A stretch of 64,000 bases of DNA from UTCHB3 sp964431385 (GTDB lineage Bacteria; Bacteroidota; Ignavibacteria; Ignavibacteriales; Ignavibacteriaceae), in assembly GCA_964431385.1 (NCBI GenBank), contig CAYSJM010000001.1, positions 62,001 to 126,000 on the forward strand. The letters are read 5' to 3'. The stretch's first letter is position 1. Every line of letters begins with the position of its first letter. Under the pieces are notes generated by a model. The model searched no databases. It was given only the letters and a program-made list of their open reading frames with translations, and had not been told where the DNA came from. Below, one piece after another: positions 54,907-63,465 of this stretch. Position numbers and translations under genes: made by a program.

Positions 54907-56094
54907 ATGAGTCTTTATAAATCGATAGCATTGTTCTCTGATAACCCGAGATCAGTCGATATTTACCAGCAATTCGCCCGCGAAGGAAGTCACGACTTGC
55001 TCCATCTGGCAAAGACCACTCAAAATCTGAGTGAACTTTCGTCAAAAAAATATGACCTGATAATTGTCGAGATATCTCAACCGTCTATGTCAGAAATTGA
55101 ATTTATTGACGAAATTAATTCTATCGGCGAAACTGCCCCAATAGTTGTGATTTCTTCCTATTTTTATGAAACAAGGGAAATCGTTTTTGGTGGTAAAATT
55201 GATTATTTCATCCAAAATCCACTAAGTGTAACCAAATTAAAAGATGCAGTAGCAATTTTCTTCAAAGATGAAGTGGTGCCGCAAAAACCAGCGGTTGCAG
55301 ATAGTGGAGTGGATAAATTAATTCTGGCAAACAAAAGGCTCACTGTTTTGCTTGAATTGACCCGCTCTCTCACTTCAATTACGGATCTTGATGAACTACT
55401 TTCGCACACAATTAAGATGACTGCGGAAGTGCTTTCTGTTGAAAGAGCCACAGTTTTTATTTTCGATAAAGAGAAGTTTCAACTTTGGTCGAGAACCGGA
55501 ATTGGACTTAGAGCGTCTGAAATTCGATTCCCCGCAAATCAAGGTATCGCAGGGGAGATTTTCTCTTCGGGTGAACCACTCATTATCACTGACCCATACT
55601 CTCATCCGGCTTTTAATAAGGAATTTGATTTAAAATCAGGTTTCAGAACAAAAAATATTCTCGGTTACCCGCTCAAGAATATAAATGGTGAAGTTATCGG
55701 TGTTATTCAACTCTTAAACAAAAAAGCCGGCGACTTCGATCACGAAGATGAATCTTATCTCGGGGCACTCGCTTCGGGTGTTGGAATCGTTCTGGAAAAT
55801 GCTCTTTTGCGAGATCATCTGAAAACAAAATTTGAGGAAATGCAGGTCGCTTACAAAGAACTTGATATCGCACAGGATACAATATTGCGAGAAACCAAGT
55901 TCGCAACGATCTTTGAGTTAAGTGGGATAATTCGCGATGCTCTCAGCCAGAATGATCCCCTCGGCATTATCGCTCATCTAAAATCTGATTATTTATACGA
56001 CTCAAAATTGATGAGAGCTCTCGATTTGGTTGAAGCATCAATCAAAAAAATAATCTATGATACCGAACAATTTGCAAAGAACAATGGCAACTAA
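54907..56094 (+). CDS. Degenerate receiver plus GAF-domain protein
   Basis: 395 residues. The first 115 residues have the receiver layout (IALFSDNP, then YDLIIVEISQP), but the phospho-acceptor position is Glu55 and the conserved Lys of the KPF motif is Asn (IQNPLS). The GAF domain (about 135-290) has LSHTIKMTAEVLSVERATVFIF, RFPANQGIAGEIF and GYPLKNINGEVIGVIQLLN, the cyclic-nucleotide-type segment. The C-terminal 100 residues are helical. It has no kinase domain. It may act as a scaffold or constitutively active receiver. The msrA start overlaps its 3' end by 11 bases. Confidence 0.82.
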   Translation: MSLYKSIALFSDNPRSVDIYQQFAREGSHDLLHLAKTTQNLSELSSKKYDLIIVEISQPSMSEIEFIDEINSIGETAPIVVISSYFYETREIVFGGKIDYFIQNPLSVTKLKDAVAIFFKDEVVPQKPAVADSGVDKLILANKRLTVLLELTRSLTSITDLDELLSHTIKMTAEVLSVERATVFIFDKEKFQLWSRTGIGLRASEIRFPANQGIAGEIFSSGEPLIITDPYSHPAFNKEFDLKSGFRTKNILGYPLKNINGEVIGVIQLLNKKAGDFDHEDESYLGALASGVGIVLENALLRDHLKTKFEEMQVAYKELDIAQDTILRETKFATIFELSGIIRDALSQNDPLGIIAHLKSDYLYDSKLMRALDLVEASIKKIIYDTEQFAKNNGN

Positions 56095-56731
56095 AGTTCT
56101 TGTTTTATTCGTCCTGATGCTTCTTCCTGCAACAGGTTGTATGAGGGCGGACGAGCAAGCACGAACAATTTATGGAGATAATATGTCTTTCGATAATTCT
56201 AAACTGGATTCTGCCATTTTTGGAGCTGGATGCTTTTGGTGCGTTGAAGCAGTTTTTCAGCGTTTAAAAGGTGTTGAGAGAGTGATTTCAGGTTATTCAG
56301 GTGGTAGTGTGAAAAACCCCACCTACAAACAGGTTTGTGAAGGTAACACCGGGCATGCGGAAGTTTGTAAAATTTATTACGACCCCACTGTGCTAACATA
56401 TACAGAATTGTTGGAAGTATTCTGGAAAACTCACGACCCAACAACTCTGAACCGTCAGGGAAATGATGTTGGTACCCAGTATCGTTCGGTAATTTTTTAC
56501 AATAATGACGAACAAAAGGAACTTGCTCAACACTTCAAAAATAAACTCGATTCTTCGGGTATATTTAGTGATAAAATAGTTACTGAAATTTCACCTGCGG
56601 GCGAATTTTTTGTTGCCGAAGATTATCATCAAAATTATTTTGATGAGAACGGGAACCAACCATATTGTTCTTTTGTAATAAAGCCGAAAATCGAAAAATT
56701 TAATAAGATATTTAAAGATAAAATCAAATAA
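56084..56731 (+). CDS. msrA: Peptide methionine-S-sulfoxide reductase MsrA, lipoprotein
   Basis: About 215 residues from the ATG at 56084. A signal peptide ends in ATGC, a probable lipobox (Cys19), so the enzyme would be anchored in the periplasm. The active-site motif GCFWC has catalytic Cys50, and GYSGG, YKQVCEGNTGHAE and YRSVIFYN follow. It repairs oxidised methionine with thioredoxin-like reductants. There is no MsrB domain. The start is placed 11 bases inside the end of the GAF-protein gene, so they share a transcript. Confidence 0.95.
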   Translation: MATKVLVLFVLMLLPATGCMRADEQARTIYGDNMSFDNSKLDSAIFGAGCFWCVEAVFQRLKGVERVISGYSGGSVKNPTYKQVCEGNTGHAEVCKIYYDPTVLTYTELLEVFWKTHDPTTLNRQGNDVGTQYRSVIFYNNDEQKELAQHFKNKLDSSGIFSDKIVTEISPAGEFFVAEDYHQNYFDENGNQPYCSFVIKPKIEKFNKIFKDKIK

Positions 56732-56759
56732 TCATCAATTAACAAAATTTGGAGTTCTA

Positions 56760-57512
56760 ATGAAATCTCATGAAATTGATTACACGATAATTGGCGACGA
56801 TCTGCAAATGGTCGAAGTCGAACTCGATCCTGGCGAAACAGTTATCGCTGAAGCCGGTGCCATGTGTTACATGGAGAGTGGTATTGAATTTGAAGCAAAA
56901 ATGGGAGACGGTAGCCAGGCTGATACCGGATTTTTTGGGAAACTTGTTTCCGCAGGAAAAAGGGCTCTCGCCGGTGAATCTATTTTTATGACTCATTTCA
57001 CCAATCGTGGAAATGGTAAAAAAAGACTCGCTTTTGCCTCTTCAGTTCCGGGAAAAATTATTCCTGTTGACCTTACAGAATTTGGCGGAAGATTGTTCTG
57101 CCAGAGTGATGCGTTTCTCGCTGCCGCCCTTGGCACAAAGATAAGTATAGCTTTTACTAAAAAACTTGGTGCAGGCTTTTTTGGCGGAGAAGGTTTTATT
57201 CTACAAAAACTCGAAGGTGACGGAAAAGCTTTTATAAACTGTGGTGGAAGCATCATCAGAAAAGATTTAAAGAATGATACCCTTAGAGTTGATACAGGTT
57301 GTATTGTGGCTTTTACCGAAGGCATCGACTATGATATCCAGAAAGCCGGAAGCTTAAAAACAATGTTCCTCGGTGGTGAAGGATTATTCCTTGCTACACT
57401 TAGCGGTACCGGTTCAGTCTATCTTCAGAGCCTTCCATTCTCAAGACTCGCCGATAAAATCATCGCGAGAGTTCCAAAGCCATCAACAACCACATTCAGC
57501 AGTTCAGATTAA
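56760..57512 (+). CDS. AIM24/TIGR00266 family protein
   Basis: 250 residues of the double-stranded beta-helix TIGR00266 family. Typical blocks are VEVELDPGETVIAEAGAM, FGGRLFCQSDAFLAA, GAGFFGGEGFILQKLEG and the final LFLATLSGTGSVYLQSLPFSRLADKI. The role of the family is unknown; members sit in stress-related operons. A GGAG site precedes the ATG, 28 bases after msrA, so they may be one operon. Confidence 0.92.
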   Translation: MKSHEIDYTIIGDDLQMVEVELDPGETVIAEAGAMCYMESGIEFEAKMGDGSQADTGFFGKLVSAGKRALAGESIFMTHFTNRGNGKKRLAFASSVPGKIIPVDLTEFGGRLFCQSDAFLAAALGTKISIAFTKKLGAGFFGGEGFILQKLEGDGKAFINCGGSIIRKDLKNDTLRVDTGCIVAFTEGIDYDIQKAGSLKTMFLGGEGLFLATLSGTGSVYLQSLPFSRLADKIIARVPKPSTTTFSSSD

Positions 57513-57540
57513 TTGCATAATTTTATGTGAAGAAGAAAAG

Positions 57541-57567
57541 GGCGGTCGAGTGATCGCCTTTTTTTTG
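57541..57567. terminator. Terminator between the AIM24 gene and tRNA-Arg
   Basis: GGCGGTC (57541-57547) pairs with GATCGCC (57552-57558) with one G-T pair and is followed by eight T on the plus strand. On the minus strand it follows the tRNA with a weaker T tract. Confidence 0.8.
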
Positions 57568-57577
57568 GCAGGTAGTG

Positions 57578-57649
57578 TACCCCCGGCAAGAATCGAACTT
57601 GCGCACATGGCTCCGGAAACCAATGCTCTATCCACTGAGCTACGGGGGC
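57578..57649 (-). tRNA. tRNA-Arg (anticodon CCG)
   Basis: A complete cloverleaf reads from GCCCCCGTAGCTCAG to the discriminator A. The anticodon loop TTCCGGA has CCG, reading CGG Arg codons. The first base pair is G1-U72. CCA is not encoded. It lies just before the TonB operon terminator and just beyond the plus-strand island. Confidence 0.93.
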
Positions 57650-57695
57650 AATAAAATATGGAGTGCAAATTTAGCAATTTTAGCTGTATTTACCT

Positions 57696-57722
57696 AAAAA
57701 AAGCCCCGGCAAAACCGGGGCT
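57696..57722 (-). terminator. Terminator of the TonB operon
   Basis: AGCCCCGG (57702-57709) pairs with CCGGGGCT (57715-57722) around five bases; on the minus strand it is followed by seven T (57695-57701). It lies 37 bases after tonB. Confidence 0.9.
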
Positions 57723-57758
57723 CTTTAATAATTCAATCAGAATTTGCGGTTCTGAAAA

Positions 57759-58601
57759 CTATTGCAACTGGAATCTGATAGGAACGGTAACCATAACATT
57801 TACAGGTTGACCATTCTGTTTACCGGGGTTCCAACGGGGCATCATCATGACTACGCGAAGGGCTTCTTCATCGCAACCACCACCGATACCTCTTGCAACT
57901 CTTGGAGAAGAAATCTGACCGGTTTTTGATACTGTAAAGGTAACAATAACCTGACCCTCGACGCCGGCTCTCTTGGCAATTTCAGGATATGCAATATTCT
58001 GACCAAGAAAAGCATAGAGTGCTCCGTCTCCACCAGGGAACGATGGCATCTCTTCAGCAAATGTAAAAACTTCCTCTTTCGTGTCTTTCTTTACATCTTC
58101 TTTTACAACATCGGGCTTTTTGTCATCGAGACCATCGGTAAATTCCACATCAGCATCTCCACGGATATCGCCGTTACCATCAACACCCTGACGGGTAACA
58201 GTACCGACATTTTTATCCTTAAGTTCTTCAACTGTAGGAGGAGCTTCTTCTTTTACCTGATCATCCGGTTTTATAACAGGAGGAGTAAATTTGACAGAGG
58301 CTCTTTCTGGAGCTTTTTTCTCTTGCTCTTTGAAGACAGTCTCTCTCTTCTCTTTTTCCTTCTGCTTCTTCATGTTTTGAAGTTGAGCCTTCACATCCAT
58401 CGTCACTGACTTCTGGTCGCTTGCAGTTCCTTTCTCAATGGCATTGATAATCATAGGCATCGAGATCGCCGTGCTAAAAAACAGAGCAGTAATAATGAGA
58501 GCTATGGTAACGAACTTGCCGTATAGTTTGCGAAAAACATAGGCACCGTATTCCTTGTTTTTCAGTGCAAACACTATATCAGTTAAATCAATTTTTGACA
58601 T
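57759..58601 (-). CDS. tonB: Energy transducer TonB, Bacteroidota type
   Basis: 280 residues. The N-terminal motif KNKEYGAYVFRKLYGK and a membrane helix at about 31-53 match the Bacteroidota TonB type. A charged Lys/Glu/Pro-rich spacer (about 85-180) crosses the periplasm. The C-terminal domain has YPEIAKRAGVEGQVIVTF, GGGCDEEALRVV and RWNPGKQNGQP. It passes proton-motive energy to outer-membrane receptors such as that at 24600. It is the last gene of exbB-exbD-exbD-tonB, nine bases after the second exbD. Confidence 0.95.
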   Translation of the reverse strand: MSKIDLTDIVFALKNKEYGAYVFRKLYGKFVTIALIITALFFSTAISMPMIINAIEKGTASDQKSVTMDVKAQLQNMKKQKEKEKRETVFKEQEKKAPERASVKFTPPVIKPDDQVKEEAPPTVEELKDKNVGTVTRQGVDGNGDIRGDADVEFTDGLDDKKPDVVKEDVKKDTKEEVFTFAEEMPSFPGGDGALYAFLGQNIAYPEIAKRAGVEGQVIVTFTVSKTGQISSPRVARGIGGGCDEEALRVVMMMPRWNPGKQNGQPVNVMVTVPIRFQLQ

Positions 58602-58610
58602 TTCACACTC

Positions 58611-59192
58611 TCACTTTTTACGGTTATTGTAAATACTCAAGTCAGACTCCGCAACGTCAACTATGGCGTATTTCTTCACTTCAGTAAAATTCATCATATC
58701 CAGCACATCAACCAGGTTTTGATATGATGATTGATCAAAAGGCTTGATAACTACAAAGAGGTTTTCCTTCTTTGTTTTAGCGTCACCATCATCTTGAAGC
58801 TCTTGTTGTTTTTTGATAATATCAGCTCTCAATTTTTCATAAGCAGCTTTGTTCTTAGGTTCAAACTGCGGAATAGAAACTGTTTTAGCTGTATCAAGAC
58901 CAAAATAATAAAGAAGTGTGTCTTTACCACCAATTAAGATGGTCATCGCTTCACTCTGCCTTAGCTCGGTCTGGTTAATTTTCTGTTCTTCCTGTTGTTC
59001 TTTGTCTTTAACAGGCATCACAATATCCATTACTTGCGGCTTGCTGAAGGTTGTGGTAAGCATAAAGAAAGTTACAAGTAAGAAAGCGAGATCCACCATA
59101 GGTGTTAAGTCTATACGCGTAGACGCTTTCTTGGGTCCTTTCTTTTTACCCTTACCGTGTCCCCCCTTCGCCGAGGTATCCAGTTCAGCCAT
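58611..59192 (-). CDS. exbD: Biopolymer transport protein ExbD (second)
   Basis: 193 residues. One helix at about 28-50 has the essential Asp in MVDLAFLLVTFFM. The periplasmic domain is longer than in E. coli ExbD. It sits 16 bases after the first exbD. Both are needed with ExbB for the proton channel in many Bacteroidota systems. The cytoplasmic head is basic with Gly/Lys repeats (GGHGKGKKKGPKK). Confidence 0.93.
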   Translation of the reverse strand: MAELDTSAKGGHGKGKKKGPKKASTRIDLTPMVDLAFLLVTFFMLTTTFSKPQVMDIVMPVKDKEQQEEQKINQTELRQSEAMTILIGGKDTLLYYFGLDTAKTVSIPQFEPKNKAAYEKLRADIIKKQQELQDDGDAKTKKENLFVVIKPFDQSSYQNLVDVLDMMNFTEVKKYAIVDVAESDLSIYNNRKK

Positions 59193-59208
59193 TTTTCAAT
59201 ATCCTTTT

Positions 59209-59838
59209 CTAATTCTTAGCTTTAAGCTCTGTTACAAACTTGAACTTGTTAAGGTTTTCCTGTTGAAGAATCGCAATGATCCTTTTAATGATAGGATAAC
59301 CCGCTTTCTTATGTCCTTTTATAGCAACGCTGGGTACTTTTTTAGTAGTGACACCTTGCATGATATACCAGGCATCTAAACTGTTTGTAACCCATTTACC
59401 GAGCTCGTTGTTAGCTGTGTCGATCGGGATACCACCCATGAACTCCTTATCTTTACGCTGGAAAGATTCTGCATTCAGCAATTTCTTAAAATTGCTCAGC
59501 GGAGTACCAAAACTCCCTATCTTTCCAAAAGCGTTAATCTCTTCATTTGTTAACCCAAGTTCATAAGCATCGTTCATAGCAGCCATTACAGTTTTTTTCA
59601 AAACTTCATGATTGTAAATTCCGAAGTATGTTCTACCCGCAGAATCAATGGTAATTGTAAAAACATCCACATCGGGCAATTTCGTTTTAGAGATCGACCC
59701 CGGAGTCTGCACAGTTACCGCCTCATCGGGCTTGAACTGGGTTGTCAAAATAAAAAATGTAAGAAGCAAGAATGACACATCACACATTGCCGTCATGTCA
59801 ACCAGCGTGCTCTTACGAGGTATTTTTACCTTTGGCAT
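59209..59838 (-). CDS. exbD: Biopolymer transport protein ExbD (first)
   Basis: 209 residues. The helix at about 15-35 has Asp in MCDVSFLLLTFFI. Its periplasmic domain is large, with a segment (FGKIGSFGTPLSNFKKLL) not found in short ExbDs. It lies between exbB and the second exbD with gaps of 16 bases on each side, so the four genes form one transcript. Confidence 0.92.
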   Translation of the reverse strand: MPKVKIPRKSTLVDMTAMCDVSFLLLTFFILTTQFKPDEAVTVQTPGSISKTKLPDVDVFTITIDSAGRTYFGIYNHEVLKKTVMAAMNDAYELGLTNEEINAFGKIGSFGTPLSNFKKLLNAESFQRKDKEFMGGIPIDTANNELGKWVTNSLDAWYIMQGVTTKKVPSVAIKGHKKAGYPIIKRIIAILQQENLNKFKFVTELKAKN

Positions 59839-59854
59839 TTTTTAACTCACATTT

Positions 59855-60667
59855 TTATTTATTTTTTGCAATGAACTGCTGTGTAATAGCTACGCCGGCT
59901 TCGTCGATGCTATAGGTCATTTTATCTATTTTTGTTGTGAAATAGTTATAGAACACGATAGCGAAAGCAGAAGAACCGATACCAAAAGCTGTGTTAATAA
60001 GTGCCTCAGAAATACCAGTTGCGAGAGCTGAAGCATCCGGTGCACCTGCGTTAGCGAGAGCAGCGAACGCTCTAATCATACCCAATACAGTTCCTAACAG
60101 ACCAACGAGGGTCGAAAGGTTTGCAAGAGTTGAAAGAATAACGAGATTTTGTTCAAGAACAGGAAGCTCAAGCGAAGTTGCTTCTTCAAATTCCTGTTTA
60201 ATGGCAACAACTTTCTGATCTTTGGTAAGACCCGGTTCATTAGCCATTTCTTTGTATTTAAGAAGACCGGCTTTAACTACATTAGCCACGGAACCTCTTT
60301 GTTTGTCGCATTCATTGATTGCTACTTCAAGATCAGAATCTTTACCTGAAAGAAGTGAATAGACTTTAGCAATAAAATTTGCTACATTTCCTTTTCCTCT
60401 TGCTTTACGGATAACGATGAATCTCTCAACTGCAAATGTCCACACTGAAAGGAACATTGTCATGAGGATTGGTACGATGAATCCGCCTTTGTAAACCATT
60501 CCGAGATAGTTTCCAACTTTAGGATCCTTTGATGGATCGTTGCCCTGGAAATTTTCCGGGTTACCCATTACGAACATGTAAATCAAAACTGCAATTACAA
60601 AAAGCACAGGAATGGCAACAGCCGCAAATCCTGAAAAGAATGCTTTTAGAGGTGATTGTTTACTCAC
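59855..60667 (-). CDS. exbB: ExbB/TolQ/MotA-type proton channel protein
   Basis: 270 residues with an N-terminal helix (about 13-32), a second at about 55-78 and a pair at about 175-235 with LSTLANLSTLVGLLGTVLGMIRAFAAL, the family core. It starts with GTG and a strong AGGAG site. It is the first gene of the operon and faces the WD40 gene across a 327-base region. The C-terminal two-thirds match the TolQ family; the N-terminal helix is an extension usual in Bacteroidota. Confidence 0.95.
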   Translation of the reverse strand: MSKQSPLKAFFSGFAAVAIPVLFVIAVLIYMFVMGNPENFQGNDPSKDPKVGNYLGMVYKGGFIVPILMTMFLSVWTFAVERFIVIRKARGKGNVANFIAKVYSLLSGKDSDLEVAINECDKQRGSVANVVKAGLLKYKEMANEPGLTKDQKVVAIKQEFEEATSLELPVLEQNLVILSTLANLSTLVGLLGTVLGMIRAFAALANAGAPDASALATGISEALINTAFGIGSSAFAIVFYNYFTTKIDKMTYSIDEAGVAITQQFIAKNK

Positions 60668-60994
60668 AGTTAACTCCTATATCTGGTTAATTATACTTGT
60701 TGAATTCTTAAATTGTTTCGAATAAAAATGTTTCATTCATACAGGTATAAAATTAACGATTTTTACGGTAACGAAAAAAACATTTATTCGTTTATTTGAT
60801 TTTTATTAAACTTTTTTTTTTGTATCTTACTTTATCGATAAACGGTTCTCTGACAGGATGAAATGAAGATTTTTAATCATTTTTCTAAAATTAGAACTAA
60901 AAAAAGATAAAAGTGACAAGGATCAAATTAAATTACACATCTAATCTTAAATTAGTGTGTTACTTTCAGGATTTTATTTTTTTATAACCGTAAT
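60668..60994. other. 327-base divergent promoter region
   Basis: Lies between the starts of the TonB operon and the WD40 gene. It is AT-rich with long T runs (near 60810). No exact promoter consensus was found on either strand, and no hairpin of note. Confidence 0.5.
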
Positions 60995-63022
60995 ATGAAA
61001 AAAAACTACAAAATATTATTAATTGTGCTCATGACTTTTGTCTCAATTTTTGCACAAAAGGGATATATCCTTCCACAACTTGGTCACGCCGGCACTATAA
61101 CGGGGCTATCATTTTCTGCAGATGGCAACTTTCTTTTCTCCTCCTCTGAAGACAACACAATAATACTTTGGGATGCTACAACTTTAGCTCAGCTAAATAT
61201 TTTTGGAGGTCACGACAAAGCGGTTTTATCTATCAATATCGCTGATGACACAAAAAAAATGGTGAGCCGATCTGAAGATAATACATTCTCGGTCTGGAAC
61301 TGGCTCTCGGGTGAGCAGCTATTTACAGGAATGATACCGGGAGGCTACAATTCAGCTACATTTCTTGACAAGTCGGAAAGTGTAGTCCTGTTTATTACAC
61401 CGGAATCCAAACTTTTTACTTGTGATATCGAAAATAATGAGTCGCCGGTGGAGCGAGGTGAATTGCCGATTTCCAATATTAGTGCCATCTCTTTCGATAA
61501 GTTGTCTGAAATTTTTGCTGTCTCTGATCCCTCAGGTGAGGTCTTTCTGGTGAATGGCGAAGACTTAACGATTATGGGTAAGCTCTTCCAAAGCTCAAAA
61601 AACAATTTTCACGAACTGATTTTTTCACCTGACGGGAAATATCTCGCCGGAATCACTGATAATTCTGTAATCTATGTTTGGAATGTAAGTAATAAATCGA
61701 TTGTTTTTAGCACCACAGGTGAATCAGGCATCCCCCCGAGAGTTGCATTTTTTAATAATTCCAATTATTTTGTCTATTTCCTTAGCGATATCAAAATTGC
61801 AGGATACGATCTCGTGAACAAAACGGAAATTTTTTCTCACAAGCCTATTGGTGACATAACAGCCCTTGCCATATCAGGTGATGATAAAAAACTTGCAGTG
61901 GCGTATTTTGACAAATCGATAGTTCAGTTTGATGTTCCTGCACAAAAAGTGATTAACTCACACGAACCCATTGTTGAAAAAGTGACAAAAATGAGGTTTA
62001 GTGCCGATAATAATATTCTTGTAATGGCGACCAATAATTCATCATTCCACATCTGGAATAAAAACAGCGTAGAACCAAGGAAATATCTCCAAACCTGGGA
62101 TGGAATAATTTCTGCGGTTGATCTCTCACCATCAGGATCTTATTTCGCCTACGGAACACTCGATGAGACAATTAAAATTTATAATACATCCGATGCAACC
62201 GAATACAAGACCATTTCCGGAAAGCCGGGTACATTCATTAATGTGCTCAAATGGAGTAAGAACGACAAATTTCTCGCAGCCGAATCGGAAAATCATTCCA
62301 TCCGCCTCTGGGAAATTGTAAATGGAACAAATTATAAAACATTTACCGGACCTGAAAAATCGCTCGGAACCATTTCGATGAGCGACGATAGCAGATTTGT
62401 AGCCGCCGCCGGTCTTGAGGGAATAATCTTTCTGTGGGATATCCCATCTCAGAATCTTATGAAAAAATTTGGAAACTTTGATTCCCCCGTCACCGGTATA
62501 AATTTTGTAAATAAAGGGAAAGACCTGATTGTGACTCCACTAAATGGAGGTACCAAATTATTCAACACAGAAAACTTTACGGAAAAAACCGAGGGAAAGG
62601 TTTCACAATTTGCGAATAGTGTGGTTGCTTTTTCTCAATCAGGTGAGTTTTCCGCATCAGGAAGCGACAATTCAAACTTTTTCACCATCAATAAACTTTC
62701 TGACACACTTTCACCCAAAATGTTGGATATTGCCTTTGGAACGATAGATGCATTGGAATTTTCAGGTAATTCAAGGTTATTGTTGGCATCTTCATCCGAT
62801 AGAGGGGTTTATTTAATTGATGTCGCAACCGGAAACCATATCGGATCACTCTACTTTTTTGGATCAGGTGACTGGGCATTCATCTCTGCAAATGGTGAAT
62901 TTGAGGCATCTGAAGGCGGGCTTGACTTTCTTAAATTTATTGAAAATAATCAAGCTATCCCTGTTGACAAAGGAAGTAAATTTAATTTTAAAGAGGGTTT
63001 ACTGAATTCGATTCTTTTCTAA
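60995..63022 (+). CDS. Secreted WD40 repeat protein
   Basis: 675 residues with a signal peptide (MKKNYKILLIVLMTFVSIFA). WD40 blades occur along the chain, with marked repeats such as HAGTITGLSFSADGNFLFSSSEDNTIILWD (about 31-60) and others ending LWEI and LWDI. Probably two propellers. The last 60 residues (GDWAFISANGEFEASEGGLDFLKFIENN) look like a tail domain found in other such bacterial WD40 proteins. There is no enzyme domain. It probably mediates protein contacts in the periplasm or on the surface. Confidence 0.85.
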   Translation: MKKNYKILLIVLMTFVSIFAQKGYILPQLGHAGTITGLSFSADGNFLFSSSEDNTIILWDATTLAQLNIFGGHDKAVLSINIADDTKKMVSRSEDNTFSVWNWLSGEQLFTGMIPGGYNSATFLDKSESVVLFITPESKLFTCDIENNESPVERGELPISNISAISFDKLSEIFAVSDPSGEVFLVNGEDLTIMGKLFQSSKNNFHELIFSPDGKYLAGITDNSVIYVWNVSNKSIVFSTTGESGIPPRVAFFNNSNYFVYFLSDIKIAGYDLVNKTEIFSHKPIGDITALAISGDDKKLAVAYFDKSIVQFDVPAQKVINSHEPIVEKVTKMRFSADNNILVMATNNSSFHIWNKNSVEPRKYLQTWDGIISAVDLSPSGSYFAYGTLDETIKIYNTSDATEYKTISGKPGTFINVLKWSKNDKFLAAESENHSIRLWEIVNGTNYKTFTGPEKSLGTISMSDDSRFVAAAGLEGIIFLWDIPSQNLMKKFGNFDSPVTGINFVNKGKDLIVTPLNGGTKLFNTENFTEKTEGKVSQFANSVVAFSQSGEFSASGSDNSNFFTINKLSDTLSPKMLDIAFGTIDALEFSGNSRLLLASSSDRGVYLIDVATGNHIGSLYFFGSGDWAFISANGEFEASEGGLDFLKFIENNQAIPVDKGSKFNFKEGLLNSILF

Positions 63023-63122
63023 TTAATTTCTCACCTATTGACTTGATCAATATAATTTTGTAAATTGTTTTTCGAATCATCAAAATTTCCATTTTCATCA
63101 AGTGTGCTCTGGAGTCTGAAGC

Positions 63123-63374
63123 ATGGACCAGCTTTCATCAGGGCTAAGTTTGCTCTTAGTCATCGTTTTCGCAACCGGTTTGCTTATAATATTGTTTGTT
63201 GTTTTGTACCAACAATTAGGCAAAAGCAAGGTTGATCACTCGGTAGAACAATCGTCTGCCGGAGTTGTATTGGAAGACCCGGAAGTAATCGAACGAAAAA
63301 TATTTCTAGATCACAAAATAGAACCTGTACTTCCAAAAACGAAAAAAGATAATCACGAAATTAAATTTCGATAG
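63123..63374 (+). CDS. Small single-helix membrane protein
   Basis: 83 residues with one membrane helix at about 11-35 (LLLVIVFATGLLIILFVVLYQ) and a charged cytoplasmic tail. A GGAG site precedes the ATG and a TAATTTTG match to the -7 element lies at 63053-63060. It is followed by a terminator, so it is a separate unit. No family is recognised. Confidence 0.6.
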   Translation: MDQLSSGLSLLLVIVFATGLLIILFVVLYQQLGKSKVDHSVEQSSAGVVLEDPEVIERKIFLDHKIEPVLPKTKKDNHEIKFR

Positions 63375-63391
63375 ATAAATTACGATTTTTG

Positions 63392-63422
63392 AAGCCCCGA
63401 CTCCTCGGGGCTTTGCTTTTTT
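63392..63422 (+). terminator. Terminator after the small membrane protein
   Basis: AAGCCCCGA (63392-63400) pairs with TCGGGGCTT (63405-63413) and is followed by a T run. It isolates the next gene, which has its own start at 63466. Confidence 0.85.
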
Positions 63423-63465
63423 AAATAATTTTTACTTTATTGAGTTTGATTTTCAGGATAATATT

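Noticed and set aside
57373..57654. A 93-codon plus-strand frame running through the AIM24 3' end and tRNA-Arg
   Set aside because: It overlaps a clear gene and crosses a terminator and a tRNA; no start signal.
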